Source: Streptomyces sp. NBC_00708 (GTDB lineage: Bacteria; Actinomycetota; Actinomycetes; Streptomycetales; Streptomycetaceae). From it: DNA of 64,000 nucleotides. Of this stretch, positions 52,376-59,929 are shown piece after piece (the first letter of the stretch is position 1; every line of letters starts with the position of its first letter). The DNA is taken from positions 7,006,001-7,070,000 of the forward strand of contig CP108997.1 in NCBI GenBank assembly GCA_036226585.1, given 5' to 3'. A program made the translations under genes and the position numbers. The notes below the pieces were generated by a model, which was given only the letters and a program-made list of their open reading frames with translations, ran no database searches and had not been told where the DNA came from.

Positions 52376-52891
52376 TCAGCTGCCCGGCGTCTCCAGCGCG
52401 GCCTTGAGGCGTTCGAGCGTGGTGCGGATGTTGCGACGCTGGAACACGGCGAAGGTGTGGCCCCGGGTGGCCAGCCGGTCGAAGGCATTCGCCACGACGT
52501 CCGGCCAGGCACGGCGGTCGTCGGTCCAGGTCTCGGTGACCCGGGTGCCGCCCTCCACCGCCTCGAAGCGGTACTCCCACGTGGCGATCGGCCCGCGCAG
52601 CAACGGCCGCCGCGCACCGATCGCGTGGACCCGGAACGCGAAGCGCCGCCCCGGATCGGCAGCCGTCACCGTGCACCGCGTCGTCCAGCTCACCGGCCCG
52701 CGCTTGTTGCGGCCGTCGAAGACCATGCCCACGTACGCCTCCCGGCGCTCCCCCCGCACCCGCGCGCCCAGGTTCTCCGGGCTCCAGCGGCCCATCGCCG
52801 TCGGGTCGCTCAACCGTTCGTACACCTGGGACGGATCGGCGGACACGACGATGCTGTCCGACACGGACATGGTGCGGGCGGTGCGGGGCAT
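52376..52891 (-). CDS. SRPBCC-family (START-like) protein
   Basis: A 171-residue protein of the SRPBCC ligand-binding fold. An N-terminal VVSADPSQVYERLSDPTAMGRWSP is followed by the hydrophobic strand pattern, ATWEYRFEAVEGGTRVTETW, and the final long helix TRGHTFAVFQRRNIRTTLERL. Members bind hydrophobic ligands or act as aromatase/cyclase-like proteins. ATG 52891 is used; a second Met seven codons in is possible. It is convergent with the pentapeptide-repeat gene and divergent from the radical SAM gene. Confidence 0.86.
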   Translation of the reverse strand: MPRTARTMSVSDSIVVSADPSQVYERLSDPTAMGRWSPENLGARVRGERREAYVGMVFDGRNKRGPVSWTTRCTVTAADPGRRFAFRVHAIGARRPLLRGPIATWEYRFEAVEGGTRVTETWTDDRRAWPDVVANAFDRLATRGHTFAVFQRRNIRTTLERLKAALETPGS

Positions 52892-52967
52892 GGGGCACTT
52901 CCGTTCCTCGGCCAGCTGTTGTCACCGCTGGGCGCCGGGCCGGCCGTACGGCCGACGGGCTCCCGCA

Positions 52968-52997
52968 CCGACACCTTACTGACCGGTCACATAGGAT
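52968..52997 (+). promoter_or_regulatory. Promoter/operator of the radical SAM gene
   Basis: TAGGAT (52992-52997) is a good -10; CCGACA (52968-52973) is a fair -35 with an 18-bp spacer. The perfect 10-bp palindrome TGACCGGTCA (52980-52989) lies inside the spacer, a usual place for a TetR-type repressor. Confidence 0.45.
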
Positions 52998-53111
52998 CCG
53001 GAACCGGGGAGTGACACATCCGGCAGCCGGGACGAGAACGCCCCGCGGCCGTGGTTCGTTGCACAGACGTCGCATCCGGAACACGCCGACGACCGACCGA
53101 GGAGCCCGCAC

Positions 53112-54479
53112 ATGCCCAGCCGTACCGACCCCAGCCGCACCGAGCCCGGCACCGCAGACCGCACCCGGCTCATCGAACGGCTGATGGAGCAGTTCCCGCA
53201 CGTGCCGCGGGAGGCCGTCATCAAGGAGGACCTGCTGCGCGGCGGCCTGGCCTTCGACGAGTCGGCGCTCAGCGACAACGAGGACGGCGACGTCAAGCCG
53301 AAGTCGTACTTCATCTTCTCGTTCGACCACGGCACCCTGCCCGAGCTGGGAGCGGCCGCGCTGCGCCGCCCGCCGGAGGAGATCGTGCTCACCGGCGGTC
53401 CGTACGAGCTGCGCCGCACCGTCGTCTCGGTCCGCGTCAACCCCGCGTCCCCGTACCGGGTCGCGGCGGACGCGGACGGGATGCTCGGGCTCTACCTCGA
53501 CGGCCGGCGGATCTCCGACGTGGGCCTGCCGCCCATGCCGGACTACTACCGGCACACCCTGGCCAACGGGAAGTCCGTGATGGAGGTCGCCCCGACCATC
53601 CAGTGGGGCTACCTCGTCTACCTCACCGTCTTCCGCGTCTGCCAGTACTTCGGCGCGAAGGAGGAGTGCCAGTACTGCGACATCAACCACAACTGGCGCC
53701 AGCACAAGGCGGCGGGCCGCCCGTACACCGGGGTCAAGCCCGTCGAGGAGGTGCTGGAGGCGCTGGAGATCATCGACCGGTACGACACGGCGAAGACCTC
53801 CACCGCGTACACGCTGACCGGCGGCGCCATCACCTCGCACATCGGCGGCCGGGACGAAGCGGACTTCTACGGCCAGTACGCCAAGGCCATCGAGGACCGT
53901 TTCCCGGGCCGCTGGATCGGCAAGGTCGTCGCCCAGGCCCTGCCCAAGGACGACGTCCAGCGCTTCCACGACTACGGGGTGCAGATCTACCACCCCAACT
54001 ACGAGGTGTGGGACCGGCGTCTGTTCGAGCTGTACTGCCCCGGCAAGGAGCGTTACGTCGGCCGGGACGAGTGGCACCGCCGCATCCTGGACTCCGCCGA
54101 CGTCTTCGGCGCCCGCAACGTGATCCCCAACTTCGTGGCCGGCGTGGAGATGGCCGAGCCGTTCGGCTTCACCACGGTCAAGGAGGCCATCGACTCGACC
54201 ACCGAGGGGCTGCGCTTCTTCATGTCGCACGGCATCACCCCGCGCTTCACCACCTGGTGCCCGGAGCCGACGACCCCGCTCGGAAAGACCAACCCGGACG
54301 GGGCGCCGCTGGAGTACCACATCCGGCTGCTGGAGTCCTACCGGGCGACGATGGAGGAGTTCGGGCTCAGCTCGCCTCCCGGCTACGGTCCGCCCGGCGC
54401 CGGCAACGCCGTGTTCTCCGTGAGTTCCTTCATGGACAGCCTGCCGGCCGCCCCGGAGATCGCTCCCGAAGCGGGGTGA
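53112..54479 (+). CDS. Radical SAM protein with unusual CX8CX2C cluster
   Basis: A 455-residue protein. Residues 1-160 are an N-terminal domain of unknown fold; residues about 165-400 carry a TIM-barrel-like radical SAM core with Cys177, Cys186 and Cys189 (FRVCQYF, then ECQYCDI). The last Cys is preceded by an aromatic residue as usual, but spacing is CX8CX2C rather than CX3CX2C. TLTGGAITSHIGG is a GGE-like SAM-binding strand. Two further single Cys (YCPGKE and TTWCPEP) are too dispersed for a second cluster by sequence alone. The reaction is unknown. ATG 53112; SRPBCC and LysR neighbours are not clear partners. Confidence 0.85.
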   Translation: MPSRTDPSRTEPGTADRTRLIERLMEQFPHVPREAVIKEDLLRGGLAFDESALSDNEDGDVKPKSYFIFSFDHGTLPELGAAALRRPPEEIVLTGGPYELRRTVVSVRVNPASPYRVAADADGMLGLYLDGRRISDVGLPPMPDYYRHTLANGKSVMEVAPTIQWGYLVYLTVFRVCQYFGAKEECQYCDINHNWRQHKAAGRPYTGVKPVEEVLEALEIIDRYDTAKTSTAYTLTGGAITSHIGGRDEADFYGQYAKAIEDRFPGRWIGKVVAQALPKDDVQRFHDYGVQIYHPNYEVWDRRLFELYCPGKERYVGRDEWHRRILDSADVFGARNVIPNFVAGVEMAEPFGFTTVKEAIDSTTEGLRFFMSHGITPRFTTWCPEPTTPLGKTNPDGAPLEYHIRLLESYRATMEEFGLSSPPGYGPPGAGNAVFSVSSFMDSLPAAPEIAPEAG

Positions 54480-54482
54480 GTG

Positions 54483-55367
54483 CTACGCCTCCGAGGCGAG
54501 TTCGCGCACCACGCGGGCGAAGCCCCGTACCAGTGCGGTGTCGGCGCCGTCGGCCCAGGCCAGGACCACGCGCAGGGGTTCGACGTCGGTGAGCGGCACC
54601 CAGGACAGGTCGGGGCGCGCGTAGTAGCGGGCCATGCTCTCGGGTGCGAAGCAGATGGCGGACCCCTGCGCCACCTGCTCCAGCATCTCCTCGACGTTGT
54701 CGTTGGTCGGCCCCCAGACCGGGGCCGACCCGTCGGGGCGCGGGTTGACGGCCCACCAGTCCACCCACTCGCGGGGCGCCCGCCGCGTCCACAGCAGGGG
54801 TTCGTCCCTGACCTCCAGCACGGAGACGCCGGAGCGGGAGGCCAGGGGGTGCCCGGTGGGCAGTCCGACGACGCGGGACTCGGTGTGCACCGGTTCGTAT
54901 GTCAGCCCCGTCAGGTCGTTGGGCAGCCAGACGAACGCCACATCGGCCAGGCCGTCGCGCAGGGCGCCGGCCTCCTGGCCCCAGTCGTAGCGCTTGGGAG
55001 CCACCCGTACAGCCGGATGACGGCGGGCGAACTCCGCACGCGCCCGGGTGGTCAGTTCGCCCGCCCCGCTCGCTTCGAACCCCACCCGCAGCACCCCGGT
55101 CTCGCCCCGTGTGTGCCGCTCGGCCGCCGCGGTGACCCGCTCGGCCTGGCGCACGGTGAGCAGCGCCTCGGCGATCACATCGCGCCCCGCCGGGGTGGCC
55201 GAGACCCCGCCCGCGTGGCGGTCGAAGAGCTTCACCCCGAGTTCGGACTCCAGACTCTTGAGGGCGTACGAGAGAGCGGGCTGGCTGACGAACAGCCTGC
55301 GGGCGGCCCGGCCCAGGTTCTCCTCCTCCGCTATCACCGTGAGGTAGTGCAGCTGGCGCAGTTCCAT
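54483..55367 (-). CDS. LysR-family transcriptional regulator
   Basis: A 294-residue LysR protein: winged HTH at residues 1-65 (MELRQLHYLTVIAEEENLGR, recognition helix VSQPALSYALKSLE) and a periplasmic-binding-like effector domain (about 90-290). ATG 55367 is the canonical start. It is divergent from an SDR oxidoreductase gene. The 115-base gap contains ATAA-N7-TTAT (55377-55391), a T-N11-A LysR box, so it probably activates the SDR gene in response to a small ligand. Confidence 0.92.
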   Translation of the reverse strand: MELRQLHYLTVIAEEENLGRAARRLFVSQPALSYALKSLESELGVKLFDRHAGGVSATPAGRDVIAEALLTVRQAERVTAAAERHTRGETGVLRVGFEASGAGELTTRARAEFARRHPAVRVAPKRYDWGQEAGALRDGLADVAFVWLPNDLTGLTYEPVHTESRVVGLPTGHPLASRSGVSVLEVRDEPLLWTRRAPREWVDWWAVNPRPDGSAPVWGPTNDNVEEMLEQVAQGSAICFAPESMARYYARPDLSWVPLTDVEPLRVVLAWADGADTALVRGFARVVRELASEA

Positions 55368-55376
55368 GGCGCGATC

Positions 55377-55391
55377 ATAAGCCGTCTTTAT
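55377..55391. promoter_or_regulatory. LysR-type box (T-N11-A)
   Basis: ATAA-GCCGTCT-TTAT (55377-55391) has perfect 4-bp arms and the T-N11-A spacing of LysR sites. It lies 10 bases upstream of the LysR ATG, between divergent genes. Confidence 0.6.
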
Positions 55392-55482
55392 CGCTCTGAA
55401 GAATCCATGTCTTGGACCGTTCATGCGCGCGGATGACATAAATGGATCACCGCAACGCGCCGATGAAAAAACGGAGTTGGAC

Positions 55483-56355
55483 ATGAACACCGCACCCACC
55501 GCCCCCGCCCGTGACAACGCCCAGGGCCGCGTCTGGCTGATCACCGGAGCCTCCTCCGGCTTCGGCCGCTCCATCGCCGCGGCCGCCCTCGCCGCCGGGG
55601 ACACCGTGGTCGCCACGGCCCGCCGGCCCGAGGCGCTCGACGACCTTGTCGCCGCCCACCCCGACCGCGCCGTCGCCGTCCAGCTCGACGTCACCGACAC
55701 CGCCCGCATCGCGGACGTCGTGGCGGACACCGTGCTCTGGTACGGACGGATCGACGTGGTCGTGAACAACGCCGGCATGGGGCTCGTCGGCGCGGTCGAG
55801 GAGACCAGTGACCGCGAGCTGCGTGACCTGATGGACCTGCACTTCTTCGGCCCGGCGGCGCTCGTGCGGGCCGTGCTGCCGCACATGCGCCGCAACGGCT
55901 CGGGCGCCGTGGTCCAGATGAGCAGCATGGGCGGCCGGTTCACCTTCCCCGGCGTCGGGGGCTACTCGGCGACGAAGTTCGCCCTGGAGGGCCTGTCCGA
56001 GGCGCTGGCCGCCGAGGTGGCCCCGCACGGCATCAAGGTCCTCATCGTCGAACCCGGCTCCTTCCGCACCGGCTTCGCGGGCGGCGGCGCCCTGCGGCAG
56101 TCCACGCCGCTGGACGCCTACGCGGACAGCGTCGGCCCGGTCCGCAGCGGCCTGCCCGACTCGGACGGCAAGCAGGAGGGCGACCCGGACAAGGCCGCGG
56201 CGGCCATCCTCACCGCGCTGGCCGCCGAGGACACCCCGCTGCGGCTGCCGCTCGGCAACGACGCGACGGACGCCGTGCTGGGCGCGCTCGACGCCTCGCG
56301 CGCCGAAGTGCTGGCCTGGGAGAAGGTCAGCCGCTCCACCGGATTCGACGACTGA
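55483..56355 (+). CDS. SDR-family oxidoreductase
   Basis: A 290-residue classical short-chain dehydrogenase. The NAD(P)-binding TGASSGFGRSIA motif starts at about residue 19, NNAGMG follows in the middle, and the catalytic Ser is in MSSMGG. YSATK supplies Tyr and Lys. The size and GASSGFG motif fit the oxidoreductase group acting on alcohols or ketones. ATG 55483 follows GGAG; a longer in-frame start at 55423 lies within the promoter region. The divergent LysR gene is the probable regulator, and a hairpin terminates it. Confidence 0.92.
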   Translation: MNTAPTAPARDNAQGRVWLITGASSGFGRSIAAAALAAGDTVVATARRPEALDDLVAAHPDRAVAVQLDVTDTARIADVVADTVLWYGRIDVVVNNAGMGLVGAVEETSDRELRDLMDLHFFGPAALVRAVLPHMRRNGSGAVVQMSSMGGRFTFPGVGGYSATKFALEGLSEALAAEVAPHGIKVLIVEPGSFRTGFAGGGALRQSTPLDAYADSVGPVRSGLPDSDGKQEGDPDKAAAAILTALAAEDTPLRLPLGNDATDAVLGALDASRAEVLAWEKVSRSTGFDD

Positions 56356-56383
56356 CCCGCCGCGGGCGCATACGGACCTGCGT

Positions 56384-56415
56384 GTGTGTGCCGGAGCGTG
56401 CGCCCCGGCACACAC
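56384..56415 (+). terminator. Terminator of the SDR gene
   Basis: GTGTGTGCCGG (56384-56394) pairs with CCGGCACACAC (56405-56415) across a 10-base loop. Confidence 0.7.
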
Positions 56416-56502
56416 GCGCATTCGTGCTTCCGATGAGGGTGGAACGCATGCGGGAGGGGAAGGTAAGCGGAACAGAGCCAGCCATTTGTAAAGGCGGTGC
56501 CC

Positions 56503-57054
56503 ATGCTGCACGGTGTCGATGTCAGCGCCCATCAGTCCTCGTTCGACGCGGACGGACTCGACTTCGTCTTCATCAAGGCGACCGAGGGCCGGTCGTACGT
56601 CAACCCACGCCTGACCGACCAGACCAAACGGGCCCGCGACGCGGACTGCGTCGTCGGCTTCTACCACTTCCTGTGGCCGGGCAACATCGCGGCGCAGGCC
56701 GAGTACTTCCTGAGCAAGGCCCCCGAGAAGGCCGGTGACCTGCTCGCCGTGGACTGGGAACAGAACGGTGAGGGCACCCGGCCGAGCAACGCGGAGAAGG
56801 ACCGTTTCATCCGCGAGGTCAAACGGCTGCGGCCGCACCATCGCGTCCTGCTCTACTGCAACCGCTACTTCTGGCTGAACCACGACACCACGTCGTACGC
56901 CGGGGACGGCCTCTGGATCGCCGACTACGTGAAGGCGGGCAAGCCGCGCATCAAGGCGGCCTGGCGCATCCACCAGTACACCGACCAGCCGCTCGACAAG
57001 GACGTCGCCGACTTCTCCTCGCGCTCCGCCATGCGCGCCTGGGCACGGAAGTGA
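56503..57054 (+). CDS. GH25-family muramidase-like protein without signal peptide
   Basis: A 183-residue GH25 domain protein. HGVDVSAHQ opens the barrel with Asp6, and VDWEQ supplies Asp84 and Glu86, the probable catalytic pair. The length is nearly that of the bare domain (about 190). There is no signal peptide and no cell-wall-binding domain, unlike secreted Streptomyces muramidases, so its location is puzzling. ATG 56503 follows AAAGG at eight bases; GTG 56497 is the alternative. The enzyme class cleaves N-acetylmuramic bonds. Convergent with a VOC gene. Confidence 0.85.
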   Translation: MLHGVDVSAHQSSFDADGLDFVFIKATEGRSYVNPRLTDQTKRARDADCVVGFYHFLWPGNIAAQAEYFLSKAPEKAGDLLAVDWEQNGEGTRPSNAEKDRFIREVKRLRPHHRVLLYCNRYFWLNHDTTSYAGDGLWIADYVKAGKPRIKAAWRIHQYTDQPLDKDVADFSSRSAMRAWARK

Positions 57055-57070
57055 CCGCTCCGCGCACCGG

Positions 57071-57478
57071 TCAGTACGACTGCAACTCCACGAGATTGCC
57101 CTCCGGGTCACGTACATGGGCGGTGCGCAGTCCGGGCCCCCACTCCGGCCGGTCGCAGGCGGCTGCGGCCAACTCGGCTCCCTGCGTGAGGCAGAGCGCC
57201 AGCCCCGCGTCGACGTCGTCCACGCGGCACACGAACATCGAGCGGTCCTGGACCGGCGGCGTCCGAGCGGGCAGATGGTCCGTCCCGGCGACCGCCGCCA
57301 TGGCGCGCCGGTCGAACAGCACCAGCACGCCCTGGCCTTCGACGTCCCAGTGGGCGTACGGGCCCGACGCCCCGCCACTGGCGCGTACGGCTCCGATCAG
57401 CGGCGGCAGCACGGCGTCGTAGAAGCGGAAGCAGTCGGCGAACCGGTCGACCAGCAGGCGGGGATGCAGGGCGTCCAC
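57071..57478 (-). CDS. VOC-family (glyoxalase fold) protein
   Basis: A 135-residue vicinal-oxygen-chelate protein with two beta-alpha-beta-beta-beta repeats. It opens with PRLLVDRFADCFRFYDAVLP and ends with AHVRDPEGNLVELQSY, the usual final strand with a Glu metal ligand. Members bind drugs or carry out isomerase, dioxygenase or thiol transfer chemistry. It starts at GTG 57478, divergent from the MarR gene 56 bases away, and probably belongs to a MarR-controlled resistance pair. Confidence 0.86.
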   Translation of the reverse strand: MDALHPRLLVDRFADCFRFYDAVLPPLIGAVRASGGASGPYAHWDVEGQGVLVLFDRRAMAAVAGTDHLPARTPPVQDRSMFVCRVDDVDAGLALCLTQGAELAAAACDRPEWGPGLRTAHVRDPEGNLVELQSY

Positions 57479-57501
57479 AACGACTCCTTCAGTAGGTGTG
57501 C

Positions 57502-57534
57502 ACCCATCATTGGGTTGGCCCTACGATATACGCG
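57502..57534 (+). promoter_or_regulatory. Operator and leaderless promoter for the MarR gene
   Basis: ACCCA-TCAT-TGGGT (57502-57515) is a palindrome with 5-bp arms upstream of TACGAT (57522-57527), a good -10 whose end is 8 nt before the A of ATG 57535. This suggests a leaderless, autoregulated message. Confidence 0.45.
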
Positions 57535-57996
57535 ATGAACGAGACTCCGCCCAGCCTCCTGGGAATGACGACCTACCTCATGTCCAAGACCGGCAAGGCG
57601 GCGCGCGGCCGGCTCGCGGACCGGCTGGCCGAACGAGGGCTGCGGCTCTGGCACATGGCGGTCCTCGCCGCCCTGGCCGACTTCGGCCCGCATGTGCAGC
57701 GGGAGATCGCCGCGCGGCTCTCGATCGACCGCAGCGACGTCGTGAAGATCGTGGACGGGCTCGGTGCGGCCGGCCTGGTGGAGCGCGCCCGTGACACCGC
57801 CGACCGGCGCCGTGTCACGGTCACGGTCACCCCGGCGGGCCGTGCGCTGCTGGAAGACCTCGAATCCGAGGCGGTGGCTGTGCAGGAGGAGGTCCTGACG
57901 CCGCTGAACGCCCGCGAACGCGCCCAGTTGACGGCCCTGTTGCTCCGCGTGCACGAAGGGCTGCGGGAGACCGGCCAGGTGCGGCCAGGTCGCTGA
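57535..57996 (+). CDS. MarR-family regulator 2
   Basis: A 153-residue MarR protein. The winged helix reads HVQREIAARLSIDRSDVVKI, followed by ERARDTADRRRVTVTVTPAGR in the wing, and C-terminal helices form the dimer. The VOC gene is divergent, sharing a 56-base region with one palindrome, so this protein probably represses both. ATG 57535 is 8 nt after a -10 and may be leaderless. A longer in-frame start at 57496 would lie inside the promoter. Confidence 0.9.
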   Translation: MNETPPSLLGMTTYLMSKTGKAARGRLADRLAERGLRLWHMAVLAALADFGPHVQREIAARLSIDRSDVVKIVDGLGAAGLVERARDTADRRRVTVTVTPAGRALLEDLESEAVAVQEEVLTPLNARERAQLTALLLRVHEGLRETGQVRPGR

Positions 57997-58031
57997 CCGA
58001 TTCGGCGCACCGGGTGCGGCAGACTTCTCCG

Positions 58032-58301
58032 GTGACCACAGCCGCGGCCCAGCCGCCTCGTGACCGTGCGCTCGGGCGCGGCATCTCCACCCTCATTCCG
58101 CAGGCCGCGCCCGCCACGCCCGCCGAACAGGCGGCCGCCGTACTGACGGCCATGCAGTCCGTTCCGGTGCGCGTCGGCGTACTCCAGGCGGCGGTCGTGC
58201 TGCTGGAGGAGCGGGTGCGCGTCACCGACGACGAAGCGGAACGGGCGGCGGCGGCGACCACCGTGGCCATGCTCCGCGGCGCCATCGGCCAGGCCGGCTG
58301 A
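58032..58301 (+). CDS. Small protein with ParB-like N-terminal motif (89 aa)
   Basis: An 89-residue protein. Residues 12-25 (RALGRGISTLIPQ) closely resemble the LGRGLxALIP motif at the extreme N terminus of chromosomal ParB, which contacts ParA. The rest is a single Ala-rich helical region (AVLTAMQSVPVRVGVLQAAV onward), with no ParB DNA-binding domain. Start choice is uncertain between GTG 58032 and GTG 58014. It follows the MarR gene by 35 bases and may be co-transcribed. Function unknown; the motif may be coincidence. Confidence 0.55.
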   Translation: MTTAAAQPPRDRALGRGISTLIPQAAPATPAEQAAAVLTAMQSVPVRVGVLQAAVVLLEERVRVTDDEAERAAAATTVAMLRGAIGQAG

Positions 58302-58329
58302 CCGCCTCCGTGATCACTCCCGGCGAATT

Positions 58330-58398
58330 CCCTTCGCGCAAACATCCGGAGTGAGCCATCCTGATCACCGCTCCCGCCCGGGAGCGGTGAGCGAAGGG
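58330..58398 (+). promoter_or_regulatory. Structured leader upstream of the carboxylesterase gene
   Basis: The inner hairpin is an 11-bp perfect stem (58365-58375 with 58380-58390, loop GCCC). The outer stem is CCCTTCGC/GCGAAGGG (58330-58337 with 58391-58398). It ends 13 bases before the TTG at 58412. It may be the terminator of the preceding gene or a leader structure. Confidence 0.45.
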
Positions 58399-58411
58399 CA
58401 GCGGGAACGCG

Positions 58412-59920
58412 TTGAAGAACAGCGGTGTGTACGAGACGGCGAGCGGGCAGGTACGCGGACGTGCCCCGGCCCGGGATGTCGTCGCCGTCCTCGGAATCCC
58501 CTACGCCGAGCCGCCGTTCGGAGCCGGCCGTTTCCGGGGCCCCCGCCCGCGCACCCCGTGGTCCGGGGTCCGGGAGTGCGCGGAGTTCGGCCCGGTCCCG
58601 CCGCAGTCGGCGGAACTCCCGGGCGCCCCCTCCTGGTCGCCCGGCGACGAGGACGTCCTGAGTCTCAACGTCTGGACCCCCGCCGGTGCGACCGGCCCCC
58701 TGCCGGTGCTGGTCTGGATCCACGGCGGTGCCTATACCTTCGGATCGAGCGCCCAGCCGGACTTCGACGGGACGGCGCTCGCCCGCGCCGGCCTCGTCGT
58801 GGTCACCCTGAACTACCGTGTCGGCTTCGAGGGCTTCGGCCACGTCCCGGCCGGGGGTCCGGACGACGCCTGCCCGCCCAACCGCGGCCTCCTCGACCAG
58901 ATCGCCGCCCTGGAATGGGTCCGCGACAACATCGCTGCGTTCGGGGGAGCGCCGGACAACGTGACCGTCGCCGGACAGTCGGCCGGAGCCACCTCCGCGG
59001 TCTGCCTGATGGTGATGGAGGGCGCCCGTGGCCTGTTCCGGCGGGTGATCGCACACAGCGCGGTCGGTCCCGTCTTCGCCCGGGAGCTCGCCGAGCGGGT
59101 CACGGAGCGGGTGGCCGCCGCCGCGGGAACGCCCGCGACCCGCGCCGCCCTGGCCGGGGCGTCCCCGCAGACACTGCTCAGGGCCTCCGACGCGGTCGTG
59201 GCGGAGTACCGCGAGGACCCCGATTCCGGCCAGTTGCACTGGGACCCGGTCATCTACGGGCCGGTCGCCGACGGGCACGTCCTGCGCGACGACCCGCTGC
59301 GTCTGATCGCCGCGGGAGCGGCCCGGGACGTCGACCTCCTCGTCTGTCACACGACCGAGGAGTACTGGCTGATGGACGCCGTCGGCAGCAGTACGGACAT
59401 CTCCACAGACGGGCGGCTGCACCGCTTCGCGGCCGACTTCGGCCTGCCGGCCGGGCTCATCGAGGGGTACCGCGCGCTCATGCCCGGCGCCGGGGCGTAC
59501 GACATCCATCTCGCCGTGTACGGGGACCTGATGTTCGGCGAGTACAGCAACCGCCTCGCCGAGGCCCATACGGCGGCGGGCGGCCGCTCCTTCCTGTCCC
59601 GGTTCGACCGCAGGGGCGGGGGAGCGCGCCCCTGGCACTGCGCCGACGTGCCGTTCGCCTTCGGCAACGTGGACGACGAGAGCATCCGGTTCCTCATCGG
59701 CGGTGTGGCCCCGACCGCCGGTGACCGGGCTCTCGCGGACCGGATGACCGCGGCCTGGGCCGGGTTCGCGGCCACCGGCCACCCGGGCTGGGAGCCGGAC
59801 GGCGGCGAGATCAGGGTGTGGGGGACGCCGGACGGCGCGGTCGCGTCCGGGCCCTGGCGGGACAGCGACGCGGTGCGCGCGCTCTGGGGCGCGTACTCCT
59901 ACCGTCCCGCCCGCTCCTGA
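58412..59920 (+). CDS. Type-B carboxylesterase
   Basis: A 502-residue carboxylesterase/lipase of the type-B (cholinesterase-like) family. The N terminus GIPYAEPPFGAGRFRGPRP is typical, WIHGGAYTFGS forms the oxyanion hole, and GQSAGA (nucleophile Ser, about residue 190) and the later acid and His complete the triad. There is no signal peptide, so it acts in the cytoplasm. TTG 58412 is used, with GCAGCGGGA upstream. It hydrolyses unknown esters. Convergent with the lipoprotein gene after 9 bases. Confidence 0.9.
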   Translation: MKNSGVYETASGQVRGRAPARDVVAVLGIPYAEPPFGAGRFRGPRPRTPWSGVRECAEFGPVPPQSAELPGAPSWSPGDEDVLSLNVWTPAGATGPLPVLVWIHGGAYTFGSSAQPDFDGTALARAGLVVVTLNYRVGFEGFGHVPAGGPDDACPPNRGLLDQIAALEWVRDNIAAFGGAPDNVTVAGQSAGATSAVCLMVMEGARGLFRRVIAHSAVGPVFARELAERVTERVAAAAGTPATRAALAGASPQTLLRASDAVVAEYREDPDSGQLHWDPVIYGPVADGHVLRDDPLRLIAAGAARDVDLLVCHTTEEYWLMDAVGSSTDISTDGRLHRFAADFGLPAGLIEGYRALMPGAGAYDIHLAVYGDLMFGEYSNRLAEAHTAAGGRSFLSRFDRRGGGARPWHCADVPFAFGNVDDESIRFLIGGVAPTAGDRALADRMTAAWAGFAATGHPGWEPDGGEIRVWGTPDGAVASGPWRDSDAVRALWGAYSYRPARS

Positions 59921-59929
59921 CGCGCCGGT

